Positions 24,280 to 32,616 of a DNA stretch of 64,000 nucleotides are shown one piece after another; positions within the stretch are counted from its first letter, which is position 1; every line of letters begins with the position of its first letter. The notes under the pieces were generated by a model. The model was not told where the DNA came from, made no database searches, and saw nothing but the letters and a program-made list of their open reading frames with translations. The position numbers and the translations under genes are program-made. Source of the stretch: Ferruginibacter sp. HRS2-29 (GTDB taxonomy: Bacteria > Bacteroidota > Bacteroidia > Chitinophagales > Chitinophagaceae); contig NZ_RJUB01000006.1 in the NCBI RefSeq assembly GCF_024343615.1, positions 1-64,000 on the forward strand. The letters are read 5' to 3'.

Positions 24280-25470
24280 TTAACCTTCTTCAAAAAATGC
24301 CACTCCGCCGCCAACCCAGGTCTTGTCTTTGTTGTAACGTGTGCCGATCATTTTTCCTTTGCTCAGGCGGGCCAGGTTATGCACCGCAACCGGTCTTTTC
24401 CATTCATTTTTCCAGAAATAAAATAAACGGATCTCCGCTTTGGCCGGTTCATCCATCGTTTCGATGATAGGGGCATAATTTACCTTGCGTTGCAATATCC
24501 AGTTTTCCGGATCGGTGATCCTGTCAATATCTGCCTGCGTTACATCGATCACCACACCCATGCCCGCAAAGGAGAACAAAGGCTTCAATACATATTCATC
24601 GAGGTTTACCGGCAACTTTACTTCGTTGAGAAAAAAAGTTTCGGGCACATATTCGTTGTGGATGAAGGGCAGGGTAAACTTGCTGATCCTGTAAAACCAG
24701 TTTGGGTGCGGCACCCATTCCACATCGTATTGTTTGGTAAGGTCTACGATGTTTTCCAATCCTTCCTGCTGGTTCAGGTCGTCGAATATCAACCTGTTGT
24801 AGATCCTTTTCACCTGTATCTTTTCGCCGGCATGTTCGTAATATAATTTATCCCCTTCGGCTGTCAGTTTGGTGAGGCAAACCGTGCGGATGCCCAATTC
24901 TTCTTCGGTTGCGTAAAAATCAATCCGGGTTTTTTGTTTTTCAGGATAGATCTCCAGCAGGATCACGTTCTCCGGTGCATGATCGCCCACAATGATCTCT
25001 TTCAGTAAATTCAAATAACTCTCTTTGTTGTACCCATTCAGATAAGCCGAATAATTGGACGGTACTTCTGCATAAGCAGCGGTGATCTCCGTATGCGAAG
25101 CCTGGAAAGCAAAAAGAGTAGGGAAGCCCTGCATTTCTATCAGTTGCGGCTCCAGTCCACCTTCGGCATTACGACAGATACCAAAATCGAATACGAGGAA
25201 TTGCGTGTGGGCGTCCTCGTCAGGCACCTGCAGATCTTTCGGAATGCTCCGTTGGGTGAGTTCTTTAAAATTGGGCGCCACGATCACATCGATGATATCT
25301 TCGCAGGCGGCCAGCATTTTATTCTTAAAATCTTTCGGGATAAACACCGGCGTTTCCGCATTCCTGAAGTCGAGCGCACCCGGGTGCAGGCCTTGAATCT
25401 TGTCCATATACATCTCGTACTTATCCGCTGTAAAATTTTTATTGAAATTTTCTCTTAAAGATTTTTCCAT
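24280..25470 (-). CDS. ATP-grasp family protein (glutathionylspermidine synthase-like)
   Basis: A 396-residue protein without signal. LDEYVLKPLFSFAGMGVVID (~290-309) looks like the ATP-grasp nucleotide-binding strand and glycine loop, and RLFYFW (~361) with VHNLARLSKG supplies the acidic/Asn metal region. The N-terminal half has FLVFDFGICRNAEGGLEPQL-type substrate-domain strands. This suggests ligation of an amine or amino acid to a carboxylate via acyl phosphate. The next gene upstream in the operon is a glutamine amidotransferase, which could supply ammonia. The substrate is unknown. Confidence 0.65.
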   Translation of the reverse strand: MEKSLRENFNKNFTADKYEMYMDKIQGLHPGALDFRNAETPVFIPKDFKNKMLAACEDIIDVIVAPNFKELTQRSIPKDLQVPDEDAHTQFLVFDFGICRNAEGGLEPQLIEMQGFPTLFAFQASHTEITAAYAEVPSNYSAYLNGYNKESYLNLLKEIIVGDHAPENVILLEIYPEKQKTRIDFYATEEELGIRTVCLTKLTAEGDKLYYEHAGEKIQVKRIYNRLIFDDLNQQEGLENIVDLTKQYDVEWVPHPNWFYRISKFTLPFIHNEYVPETFFLNEVKLPVNLDEYVLKPLFSFAGMGVVIDVTQADIDRITDPENWILQRKVNYAPIIETMDEPAKAEIRLFYFWKNEWKRPVAVHNLARLSKGKMIGTRYNKDKTWVGGGVAFFEEG

Positions 25471-25507
25471 GATAATGCGTTGAAAATTAATGTCTGCTAA
25501 AATAACT

Positions 25508-25630
25508 AATTAATTACGAATTACGAATTAGGAATTACGAATGATCGTCAAAAGAAAAGCCTTTATTTTACATAAAGGCTTTCGACTACAATGAACCCAT
25601 TCGTAATTCGTAATTGATAATTCGTAATTG
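25508..25630. repeat. Heptamer-word inverted repeat (ATTACGA type) with inner terminator
   Basis: The left arm (25511-25541) has ATTACGA words, the right arm (25601-25630) TTCGTAA words. Between them, 25555-25582 forms a separate hairpin (AAGCCTTTAT/ATAAAGGCTT). The same words recur at 30184-30266 and 55531-55636. Confidence 0.9.
25555..25582. terminator. Hairpin inside the word element
   Basis: AAGCCTTTAT, a five-base loop and ATAAAGGCTT, with A-rich flank on one side and TT on the other. It lies between two co-oriented minus-strand genes. Confidence 0.6.
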
Positions 25631-25631
25631 G

Positions 25632-26477
25632 CTATGCTTCTATTAGCTGCATTTTTTCAACAGCATTGTTCAAAAAATTGGGAAGTATGTGAGCGTAAGT
25701 ATGCATGATCTTATCGGGATCGTTGAGCTGATCGATCATCGATTGCCATTTCGGCTCGCCATGGTTCTCGATCACGGTTTGTTTTTTATCGGGTTTCTGG
25801 AGGTGCAGCGACATACCCACGGCATCCGCTTCGGGGTGAAACTGGGTGCCGATCATATTTTCATTGAAGCGCATCGACATGATGGCCCTTTCCAGCGGAA
25901 CGTGTGCCCTCGCTTTTTCGATGGCTAAGATATGGCCGCCCATTTCGTGGATGCGGTTGTGGTTGGGGCGGGTAACCTGGTAATCCCTGCTGTCGACAGC
26001 ATAAAACGGATCCTTCAACCCCGCGAAAATGGGTTCGTTCTCGGCATTGCCCATATAGTGCACCGGGAATACCCCGAACGCGGTACTTTTCCTTTTGGAC
26101 ACCACCGCAGCATCAAAATACCTGCAGGCGAGTTGAAATGAATGGCAGATAAAAAATACCTGTTTTTTGATCACATGGGCCTGGCTGGCATTGTAATCTT
26201 CCACCGAAGCGATCCATTTGAAATAAGCATTTTCCCATGCGGATCCTTCACTATCGAGCGGGCTGCCCGGGCCGCCACTGGAAATATACACATCGAAATC
26301 CAGTCCCGGTAACTCAATATTCCTCCTCACATCAAATTCCTCCCGGTTTACTGACAGGTTATTCATTTCGCCAAACTGGTTCAGTATTTCCCGGATACAA
26401 CGCATCCCCTGGTTCTCCGCACCTTCATATAAGTCCAGAATGGCTACTCTTAAATGGTTTTTCTCTGTCCAACTCAT
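25632..26477 (-). CDS. Class I glutamine amidotransferase-like protein
   Basis: A 281-residue cytoplasmic protein of the GATase1 fold. SSGGPGSPLDSE (~66-77) is the oxyanion loop, FFICHSFQLACRYF (~107-120) carries the nucleophile Cys, though the usual GxCxG elbow is changed to ICHSF, and GTQFHPEADAVGMS (~212-225) carries the catalytic His and Glu. The N-terminus RVAILDLYEGAENQG fits. It is the first gene of the minus-strand run with the ATP-grasp and CHAD-like genes. The divergent elbow could mean altered substrate use. Confidence 0.8.
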   Translation of the reverse strand: MSWTEKNHLRVAILDLYEGAENQGMRCIREILNQFGEMNNLSVNREEFDVRRNIELPGLDFDVYISSGGPGSPLDSEGSAWENAYFKWIASVEDYNASQAHVIKKQVFFICHSFQLACRYFDAAVVSKRKSTAFGVFPVHYMGNAENEPIFAGLKDPFYAVDSRDYQVTRPNHNRIHEMGGHILAIEKARAHVPLERAIMSMRFNENMIGTQFHPEADAVGMSLHLQKPDKKQTVIENHGEPKWQSMIDQLNDPDKIMHTYAHILPNFLNNAVEKMQLIEA

Positions 26478-26490
26478 TTTGCAAAATTAC

Positions 26491-26700
26491 ATGATTTGAT
26501 TACACGGATTTTGGCGAATTACACGAATTACACGAATTATTAACACGTTGTGGTTAAATAGTTGACCTGCGCTTTACGCTTCAAACGTGCTTTCATGAGG
26601 AATATCAATGTTTAAACAGTGTTACCGGCATTTAACGAACTCATAAAACTATACGAACAATTCGTGTAATTCGTGTAATTCGCCAAAATTCGTGTAATAA
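26491..26700. repeat. 9-nt word inverted repeat (ATTACACGA) in a divergent promoter region
   Basis: The left arm (26497-26541) carries GAATTACAC words after GATTACACGGATTTTGGC, the right arm (26656-26698) TTCGTGTAA words. The ~115-bp loop region holds no gene. It separates the divergent amidotransferase and rimO genes, and the rimO -7 box begins directly after the right arm. Confidence 0.9.
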
Positions 26701-26705
26701 AACCT

Positions 26706-26713
26706 TAGCTTTG
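26706..26713 (+). promoter_or_regulatory. -7 box TAGCTTTG
   Basis: It matches TAnnTTTG and lies 11 bp before the rimO ATG. The word arm lies where the -33 element should be. Confidence 0.55.
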
Positions 26714-26724
26714 CGTCCTGAATT

Positions 26725-28035
26725 ATGAAGACAAAATCTATCAAACGCGACAAAGTAAACATTATCACCCTGGGGTGCAGCAAAAATATGGTTGACAGCG
26801 AGGTGCTGAGTGGGCAACTCCTTGCCAATGAGATAGATACGGTGCATGAAAGCGGTAAACGCGATCATAATATTGTCATCATAAATACCTGCGGGTTCAT
26901 CGAAAAAGCCAAAGAAGAGAGCATCAATACTATCCTGGATAATGTAGAGCTGAAAAAACGCGGTAAACTGGACAAGGTTTACGTAACGGGGTGCCTGAGC
27001 GAACGCTACCGCAACAACCTCGAAGCCGAGATACCGGAAGTGGACGCTTTTTTTGGTACGATGGAATTGCCATTGATCCTCAAACGCTTTGAAGCGGATT
27101 ATAAAGGCGAACTGATCGGCGAACGATTGCTCAGTACGCCGCAGCATTACGCATACATGAAGATCAGCGAAGGGTGTAACCGCACCTGTTCATTCTGTGC
27201 CATCCCGCTGATGCGGGGAAAACATACCAGCCGCTCCATAGAAAGCCTGGTAGAAGAAGCCAGACAACTGGTACAGCGTGGGGTGAAAGAAGTGATGCTG
27301 ATAGCACAGGAACTGACCTATTACGGATTGGATATTTATAAAAAACGTGAGCTTCCAAAATTGCTGAATGCCCTGGCAGATGTGCAGGGATTGGAGTGGA
27401 TACGTTTGCATTATGCCTATCCGTCTAAATTTCCGATGGATATCATCGATGCGATCAAAGATCGTCCGAATATCTGCAACTACCTGGATATGCCGCTGCA
27501 GCACGCCAGCAACAATATGCTTAAAGCGATGAAGCGCCAGATCACCCGCGAGGAAATGGAAGACCTGATCGGCAACATCCGTTATAAGATACCGGACATT
27601 TGTCTGCGTACCACACTCATCGCCGGTTTCCCGGGCGAAACAAGGGATGATGTGGAAGAATTGAAAACCTTCCTGCAGAAAATGCGGTTCGACAGGGTGG
27701 GTACATTTACCTACAGCCATGAAGAAGATACCAGCGCATTCGACCTGGTGGATGATGTGCCGGCTGACGTGAAGGAAGAAAGGGCGCAGGAGATCATGGA
27801 AGTGCAGCAGGAAATTTCGCTCGAAAAAAATGAAGAAAAGGTTGGCAAGACTTTCAAAGTGATCGTAGACAAAAAAGAAGCGGGCCGTTATCTTGGGCGT
27901 ACAGAATTTGATAGTGTGGAAGTAGACAATGAAGTGATCATCAACAGCAGTAAAAAATTACATCCCGGCGATTTTGTAAATGTGAAGATCACTAAAGCAT
28001 ACGATTTTGATATCGAAGGGGAAGTGGTTGGCTGA
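26725..28035 (+). CDS. rimO: Ribosomal protein S12 methylthiotransferase RimO
   Basis: A 436-residue radical-SAM enzyme that methylthiolates an Asp of ribosomal protein S12. The N-terminal MTTase domain has its three cysteines in LGCSKNMVDSEVL, NTCGFIEKAKEES and TGCLSERYR. The radical-SAM cluster CNRTCSFC begins at Cys152 and is followed by RGKHTSRS. GWIRLHYAYP-like strands (EWIRLHYAYPSKFP) and YLDMPLQHAS are specific to RimO, and a TRAM domain ends the protein (~370-436). It opens a plus-strand housekeeping run with bshC, ruvX and def. Confidence 0.97.
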   Translation: MKTKSIKRDKVNIITLGCSKNMVDSEVLSGQLLANEIDTVHESGKRDHNIVIINTCGFIEKAKEESINTILDNVELKKRGKLDKVYVTGCLSERYRNNLEAEIPEVDAFFGTMELPLILKRFEADYKGELIGERLLSTPQHYAYMKISEGCNRTCSFCAIPLMRGKHTSRSIESLVEEARQLVQRGVKEVMLIAQELTYYGLDIYKKRELPKLLNALADVQGLEWIRLHYAYPSKFPMDIIDAIKDRPNICNYLDMPLQHASNNMLKAMKRQITREEMEDLIGNIRYKIPDICLRTTLIAGFPGETRDDVEELKTFLQKMRFDRVGTFTYSHEEDTSAFDLVDDVPADVKEERAQEIMEVQQEISLEKNEEKVGKTFKVIVDKKEAGRYLGRTEFDSVEVDNEVIINSSKKLHPGDFVNVKITKAYDFDIEGEVVG

Positions 28036-28044
28036 TCCGTTACC

Positions 28045-28117
28045 AATGTCAGCCTGAGCTTGTCGAAGGCAAATAGCTGACTGTTTCTGAAGGCTTCGAC
28101 AAGCTCAGCCTGACATT
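28045..28117. repeat. Inverted repeat with CTTCGACAAGCTCAG arms
   Basis: The arms AGCCTGAGCTTGTCGAAGGC and its complement (28092-28117) enclose about 20 bases. This arm sequence is not a heptamer array and resembles a palindrome widely scattered in bacterial genomes. It lies between rimO and bshC. Confidence 0.9.
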
Positions 28118-28154
28118 CCGGTTGGGAAATAACTTAAGGCAGGAAATTACAGTT

Positions 28155-29753
28155 ATGAATTTTAAAGCACAACAAGTCGGATACAAACAGACCAATTCTT
28201 TTTCAGCCCTCGTACTTGATTACATTTCCGGCGCAACCGACCTGAAAGATTTTTATGCATATTCACCTGACCTCGATGGCGTAAAAAAAGCGATCGAAGC
28301 CAGAAGGTCTTTTGTCACCAATCGTAAAGTATTGGTAGACCAGTTGAATGAACAATACAATAACTCCCCGGTATCCGATAAGCTGCAAGCCAATATCGAC
28401 GCCCTTTTGGAAGAAAATACCTTTACGATCACCACGGCGCATCAGCCGAATATTTTCACCGGTCATTTATATTTCATTTATAAAATAATTCACGCCATCA
28501 AAATGGCGGATCAGCTTTCCGCGAAACTACCGGGGAATAAATTCGTACCTGTTTATTATATGGGCAGCGAAGATGCCGACCTGGAAGAGCTGGGGGAAGT
28601 GGTGGTAAAGGGAAAAAAATATGAGTGGCACACGGATCAGAAAGGTGCTGTAGGACGAATGGTGATCGATAAGGCTTTCATGGAGATCGTGCAGGGGATT
28701 GATGGCCAACTGACAGTTGATCCATTTGGTACAGAGATCATGGAACTGGTGAAAGATGCGTATTCATTGGGCAAAACGATCCAGCAGGCAACATTCGATT
28801 TTTGCAACGAGCTTTTTAAAGATTTTGGGTTGATCATATTGATACCGGATTGCAGTGCGTTGAAAAATGAATTCAAAGGTATTGCGGTGAGGGAATTGAA
28901 AGAGCAATTTTCGAGCCTTGCGGTAAAAGAAACCATCGCGGCTTTCCCGGAAAAATATAAAGTGCAGGCGGCAGGGCGTGATATCAATTTATTTTACCTG
29001 AAAGAAAATATCCGCGAAAGGATCGAAACCGTAAAAGACGGGTATGCTGTCGCCAATACGGATATACCTTTTACAGAAGAAAGCCTGTTGAATGAGATCA
29101 ATACCAACCCCGAGCGTGTAAGCCCCAACGTTATACTGCGCCCCGTTTTCCAGGAATTGATATTGCCGAATATCGCATTCATAGGCGGTGGCGGCGAACT
29201 GGCTTACTGGCTTGAACTGAAAAAAGTTTTTGAAGCGGCAGCGGTACCATTCCCGGTGCTGGTGTTGCGCAATTCTTTTTCATGGATAAATAAAAAAACG
29301 GATGCACTGATCAACGGGTTGAAGCTTACGGCGGAAGATTTTTTTTCCAACGAACAGCAACTCATCAACACTATCGTGCAGCGTGATGCGGAAGTGAAAC
29401 TCAATATGAGCGAAGAAAAACTGTCGTTCATTAAGTTGTATAAACAGGTTCGTTCAGATGCCACTAAGGTGGACAGTACATTGGAACGACACGTGTGGGC
29501 ACTGCAATCGCATGCCTTGCAAAAACTGGAGCAGCTTGAAAAGAAAATGCTGAAGGCGGCAAAAAAACAATTTGATGCGCAGCTGAGGCAGGTGCAGAAA
29601 GTAAAAGCGAATTTATATCCATCCGGAAACCTGCAGGAACGGGTAGATAATATGCTGCCTTATTACAGCAATTACGGAAGAGAATTTTTCAACGTATTGT
29701 ATGAGCATTCCAATACATTCGAGCAAACTTTTTGCATCATTACGGAGCAATAA
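28155..29753 (+). CDS. bshC: Bacillithiol biosynthesis cysteine-adding enzyme BshC
   Basis: A 532-residue protein. The ATG at 28155 is chosen because AGGAAA lies just upstream and the N-terminus MNFKAQQVGYKQTNSFS fits the family; an earlier start adds unrelated residues. Family landmarks are the TTAHQPNIFTGHLYFIYK segment (~93-110), VPVYYMGSEDADLEEL (~132-147), KTIQQATFDFCNELF, and RPVFQELILPNIAFIGG (~320). A coiled coil (~440-500) precedes the end. BshC adds Cys to glucosaminyl-malate as the last step of bacillithiol synthesis; BshA and BshB are not in this window. Confidence 0.95.
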   Translation: MNFKAQQVGYKQTNSFSALVLDYISGATDLKDFYAYSPDLDGVKKAIEARRSFVTNRKVLVDQLNEQYNNSPVSDKLQANIDALLEENTFTITTAHQPNIFTGHLYFIYKIIHAIKMADQLSAKLPGNKFVPVYYMGSEDADLEELGEVVVKGKKYEWHTDQKGAVGRMVIDKAFMEIVQGIDGQLTVDPFGTEIMELVKDAYSLGKTIQQATFDFCNELFKDFGLIILIPDCSALKNEFKGIAVRELKEQFSSLAVKETIAAFPEKYKVQAAGRDINLFYLKENIRERIETVKDGYAVANTDIPFTEESLLNEINTNPERVSPNVILRPVFQELILPNIAFIGGGGELAYWLELKKVFEAAAVPFPVLVLRNSFSWINKKTDALINGLKLTAEDFFSNEQQLINTIVQRDAEVKLNMSEEKLSFIKLYKQVRSDATKVDSTLERHVWALQSHALQKLEQLEKKMLKAAKKQFDAQLRQVQKVKANLYPSGNLQERVDNMLPYYSNYGREFFNVLYEHSNTFEQTFCIITEQ

Positions 29754-29773
29754 TGTTCATTTAATTTTTATAC

Positions 29774-30184
29774 ATGGCACGGATAATGGCGATCGATTAT
29801 GGAGGAAAGCGTACAGGCATTGCCGTTACAGATCCTTTGCAGATCATCGCTACGGGGCTTACCACCGTTGAATCCAAAGAACTGATCCCTTTTCTAAAAA
29901 CATATTTTGCAAAGGAAGAAGTAGAACTGATCATCATTGGGTTGCCGGTAAACTGGGATGAAAGTGATACACATGGTACGCCGTTGGTAAGAGCTGCCAT
30001 CAAAAAGATCGAAAAGGAATTTCCGTCTATGCCGCTCAAGACGGTTGATGAACGTTATACTTCCAAAATGGCGAAAGACGCCATGATAGAAATGGGCATG
30101 AAAAAAAAGGATCGGCGCGTAAAAGGAAATGTGGATGAAATAGCAGCAACTATATTATTGCAGGAATACATGCAGAACAATTAA
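29774..30184 (+). CDS. ruvX: Putative pre-16S rRNA nuclease / Holliday junction resolvase-like protein YqgF
   Basis: A 136-residue RNase H-fold protein. RIMAIDYGGKRTGIAVTD gives the first catalytic Asp (7), LIIGLPVNWDES the second acidic region (~55-66), and VDERYTSKMA (~90-99) plus GNVDEIAATILLQEY the third. YqgF family members process the 5' end of 16S rRNA and may resolve branched DNA. It starts 20 bp after bshC, so the two are probably co-transcribed. Its stop codon forms part of the first word of the following hairpin. Confidence 0.93.
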   Translation: MARIMAIDYGGKRTGIAVTDPLQIIATGLTTVESKELIPFLKTYFAKEEVELIIIGLPVNWDESDTHGTPLVRAAIKKIEKEFPSMPLKTVDERYTSKMAKDAMIEMGMKKKDRRVKGNVDEIAATILLQEYMQNN

Positions 30185-30266
30185 CAATTAACAATTACGA
30201 ATTGCGAATTACGAGATACATTCATCGGGTCAATTCGTAATTCGTAATTTTTAATTGCCAATTGAT
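30184..30266. repeat. Heptamer-word inverted repeat (ATTACGA type)
   Basis: The left arm carries CAATTAA and AATTACGA-type words, the right arm (30226-30266) TTCGTAATTCGTAATT and its degenerate continuation. It separates ruvX and def. Confidence 0.85.
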
Positions 30267-30268
30267 TA

Positions 30269-30276
30269 TATCTTTG
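30269..30276 (+). promoter_or_regulatory. -7 box TATCTTTG
   Basis: It matches TAnnTTTG, directly after the hairpin's right arm and 19 bp before the def ATG. Confidence 0.55.
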
Positions 30277-30295
30277 CAACCCAAATATTAGAATC

Positions 30296-30874
30296 ATGAT
30301 ACTTCCAATTGTAGCATACGGTACCCCCATCTTACGCAAGATAAGCGAGGACATTACCCCTGATTATCCGGGTCTTGAAAAGCTGATCGCGGATATGTGG
30401 GAAACCATGTACAATAGCAATGGTGTGGGGCTGGCTGCCCCGCAGATCAATAAAGCGATCCGTTTATTTGTGGTGGACAGCGAACAGATTTTTGAAAACC
30501 AGGAGGAAGATGAAAAAGGTGAATACCCGGATGAGCCTGGTTACAAAGGTGTTTTCATCAATGCTCACATTACAAAGCTGGAAGGTGACGACTGGTCATA
30601 CAACGAGGGCTGCCTCAGCATTCCGAAAGTGAGGGAGGATGTGATGCGCCCGCAGACTGTGACATTGGACTTTGTGGACGAAAATTTCAAACCGCATACT
30701 AAAACATTCAACGGTATTACCGCCAGGGTGATACTGCACGAATATGATCATATCGATGGTAAATTATTCATCGATCATATCAAGCCGCTGAAGCGGACGT
30801 TGCTCAAACGTAAACTCGATGACATCACAAAAGGTAAAGTGAACGTGGATTACAGGATGGTATTTCCAAAATAG
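30296..30874 (+). CDS. def: Peptide deformylase
   Basis: A 192-residue metalloenzyme removing the formyl group from nascent chains. The three conserved motifs are GVGLAAPQI (~42-50), EGCLSIP (~103-109, metal Cys) and HEYDHIDG (~148-155, two metal His and catalytic Glu). The N-terminus ILPIVAYGTPILRKIS and the C-terminal LLKRKLDDI fit. An acidic insert (NQEEDEKGEYPDEP, ~68-81) is typical of Bacteroidota versions. It has its own promoter. Confidence 0.97.
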   Translation: MILPIVAYGTPILRKISEDITPDYPGLEKLIADMWETMYNSNGVGLAAPQINKAIRLFVVDSEQIFENQEEDEKGEYPDEPGYKGVFINAHITKLEGDDWSYNEGCLSIPKVREDVMRPQTVTLDFVDENFKPHTKTFNGITARVILHEYDHIDGKLFIDHIKPLKRTLLKRKLDDITKGKVNVDYRMVFPK

Positions 30875-30878
30875 TTTC

Positions 30879-30915
30879 CCGCAGATTTTCGCGGATGGAT
30901 GCACGAAGGAAGGGG
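30879..30915. repeat. Lone CGCAGAT-word arm
   Basis: TTTCCCGCAGATTTTCGCGG directly after the def stop codon is the same word arm as at 31917-32001 and, inverted, at 52793-52878. No complementary arm is seen nearby. Confidence 0.7.
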
Positions 30916-30991
30916 CGGCTACAGCAACTGAAAAATCCTGGAATTAAATTTTAACAGCCGGGTTCTGAAAAGTTACGATTATTTTGCAGGT

Positions 30992-31918
30992 ATGAAACGG
31001 ATGTTCATACCTGCTTTTTTTATGCTGTTATCCCTGGCGGGGAAAAGCCAGGTAGTGTCGGACAGTACGTTGGTGGATGGAAAGAAGGTCATCACACTCA
31101 GCAACATTGTGCTGGATAATAAACTGAATGTGCCCGCATTTATTCAAAAGATCAAAAACGATACAAGTTTTTACAAAGCTTTCCGCAACCTGCATATCAT
31201 TGGCTACACGGCATTGAATGATATCCGCATGACGGATAAAAAAGGGCAGGTGATCGCCTCCCTCAGCAGCAAAACCAAACAGGTGCGCAAAGATAATTGC
31301 CGCTCGATGGAAACGCTGGAAGAAACCACCAGTGGCGATATTTACACCGACGACAAACAATTCAACTATTACACCGCCAGCATGTATGCCTCTTTATTTT
31401 TCACCAAAGGCTCGGTTTGCGGAGAAGATAATATTGTGGCCGGCAGGGAGTTCAGCACACAAGGCAAAAGCGGGTTGGAGAAACACAAAGAACAATTGAA
31501 AATGCTGTTTTTTAACCCTGGAAAAAGGATCAATGGCATTCCCTTCATGAGCAACAAAACAGCCATATACGAAGATGATATGGCTGACCGCTACGACATG
31601 AGCATCGATATGGATGTGTACAACAAAACCAGCTGTTATGTTTTTCACCAGAAAGTAAAACCCGGGCATGAGGATGGGGTGGTAGTGGATGAAATGACCA
31701 CCTGGTTCAATGATTCTACTATGGAAGTGGTGGCAAGGAACTATGTATTGAGTTATGATGCCGGTGTGTACGATTTTAAAGTGAGCATGGAAGTGCAGAT
31801 GACCACATTCAAAGGCCTTACTGTTCCTTCACTGATAAAATACAATGGCAACTGGAAAGCTGTCACAAAGAAGCGGGAGCGGGGGGTGTTTACGGCTACG
31901 TTGTACAACTTCGAGTAG
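30992..31918 (+). CDS. Exported protein of unknown function
   Basis: A 308-residue protein with a signal peptide (RMFIPAFFMLLSLAGKSQ). Mixed alpha/beta sequence with landmarks TLSNIVLDNKLNVPAFIQ, TDDKQFNYYTASMYASLFF, INGIPFMSNKTAIYED and the ending GVFTATLYNFE. No known domain or catalytic motif is recognised. It is the last gene before the toxin island; its stop codon is followed at once by a CGCAGAT-word arm. Confidence 0.65.
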   Translation: MKRMFIPAFFMLLSLAGKSQVVSDSTLVDGKKVITLSNIVLDNKLNVPAFIQKIKNDTSFYKAFRNLHIIGYTALNDIRMTDKKGQVIASLSSKTKQVRKDNCRSMETLEETTSGDIYTDDKQFNYYTASMYASLFFTKGSVCGEDNIVAGREFSTQGKSGLEKHKEQLKMLFFNPGKRINGIPFMSNKTAIYEDDMADRYDMSIDMDVYNKTSCYVFHQKVKPGHEDGVVVDEMTTWFNDSTMEVVARNYVLSYDAGVYDFKVSMEVQMTTFKGLTVPSLIKYNGNWKAVTKKRERGVFTATLYNFE

Positions 31919-32001
31919 TTTCCCGCAGATGGATGGCACGCAGATTTTCGCAGATGGGTAGCACGCAGATTTCCGCAGATTTTGTTGTGAAGCATGCGTG
32001 T
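31917..32001. repeat. Left CGCAGAT-word arm at the toxin-island edge
   Basis: TTTCCCGCAGATGGATGGCA is followed by CACGCAGATTTTCGCAGAT, one more such word, and TTGTGAAGCATGCGTGTTTTT-like end. Its reverse complement is found at 52793-52878, 20.8 kb away, matching over the beginning, the middle word and the GCGTGTTTTT end. The two arms flank the whole toxin island. Confidence 0.85.
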
Positions 32002-32003
32002 TT

Positions 32004-32240
32004 TTATAACTTATTTACCTTTCTAAAAATGGAAGTTGCAATATTATCACTGGTAAAATTGACCAATATGCCCAGTCGTTTATCGGCCAGCCGGAGGTAG
32101 GTTAATAATTGCTTATGATGAAGTTCAGCCAGGTGTTCTACAGATTTTATTTCAATTACGACTTTATCTTCAACCAACAAATCCATGCGGTATCCTACAT
32201 CTAATCTTATTTCATTATAAATGAATGGCACGCCGATCAA
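32004..32240 (-). pseudogene. 5'-truncated GxxExxY family protein
   Basis: The ~78 residues (VPFIYNEIRLDVGYRMDLLV, then VEDKVVIEIKSVEHLAELHH and LLTYLRLADKRLGILVNF) match the C-terminal two thirds of GxxExxY proteins, which are usually ~125-130 residues. The N-terminal part with the GxxExxY motif is missing; the frame meets a stop 15 codons upstream and no homologous sequence is seen. Only a TTG start is available. It is a remnant at the left edge of the toxin island. Confidence 0.7.
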
Positions 32241-32616
32241 TGGCGATTTTCTATTTCATGCAGGCTGGCGAATCTAATCGTGCAATCTATACACTTTTTA
32301 ATGGCCCGCCGCGGGCACGACTTTAAAGAGGACCGGCTGGCGTGGCCTACAGGCCGGTGCGTTGTGAGGGTGGAAGTTGACGCCAATCACGGCGAAGTGA
32401 CCTGGGCAAAATTAAAATGCAGTCATCAATAGCACAGTATTTTTACGATTTGTAAATGCGTATTCATATATTATTTATTTTAATAAATATTATCTGTTCG
32501 GTATTACACATAAAATCAGTAAGGGAAAAATACCCTATTTTCTTTCACCCCTTTTTCATAAAGCTAAATCTCTTTAGGTTAGGGGGTGTATTCATCATTA
32601 CCCTTAAACCAGCAGC
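32241..32616. other. 376-bp gap at the left end of the toxin island
   Basis: 32301-32432 (+) is a GC-richer open frame of 43 codons (MARRGHDFKEDRLAW, then TGRCVVRVEVDANHGEVTWA) that I cannot assign; it may be a gene fragment. 32440-32540 is very AT-rich and may hold the promoter of the following operon, but no TAnnTTTG box stands out. Nothing else is recognised. Confidence 0.4.
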
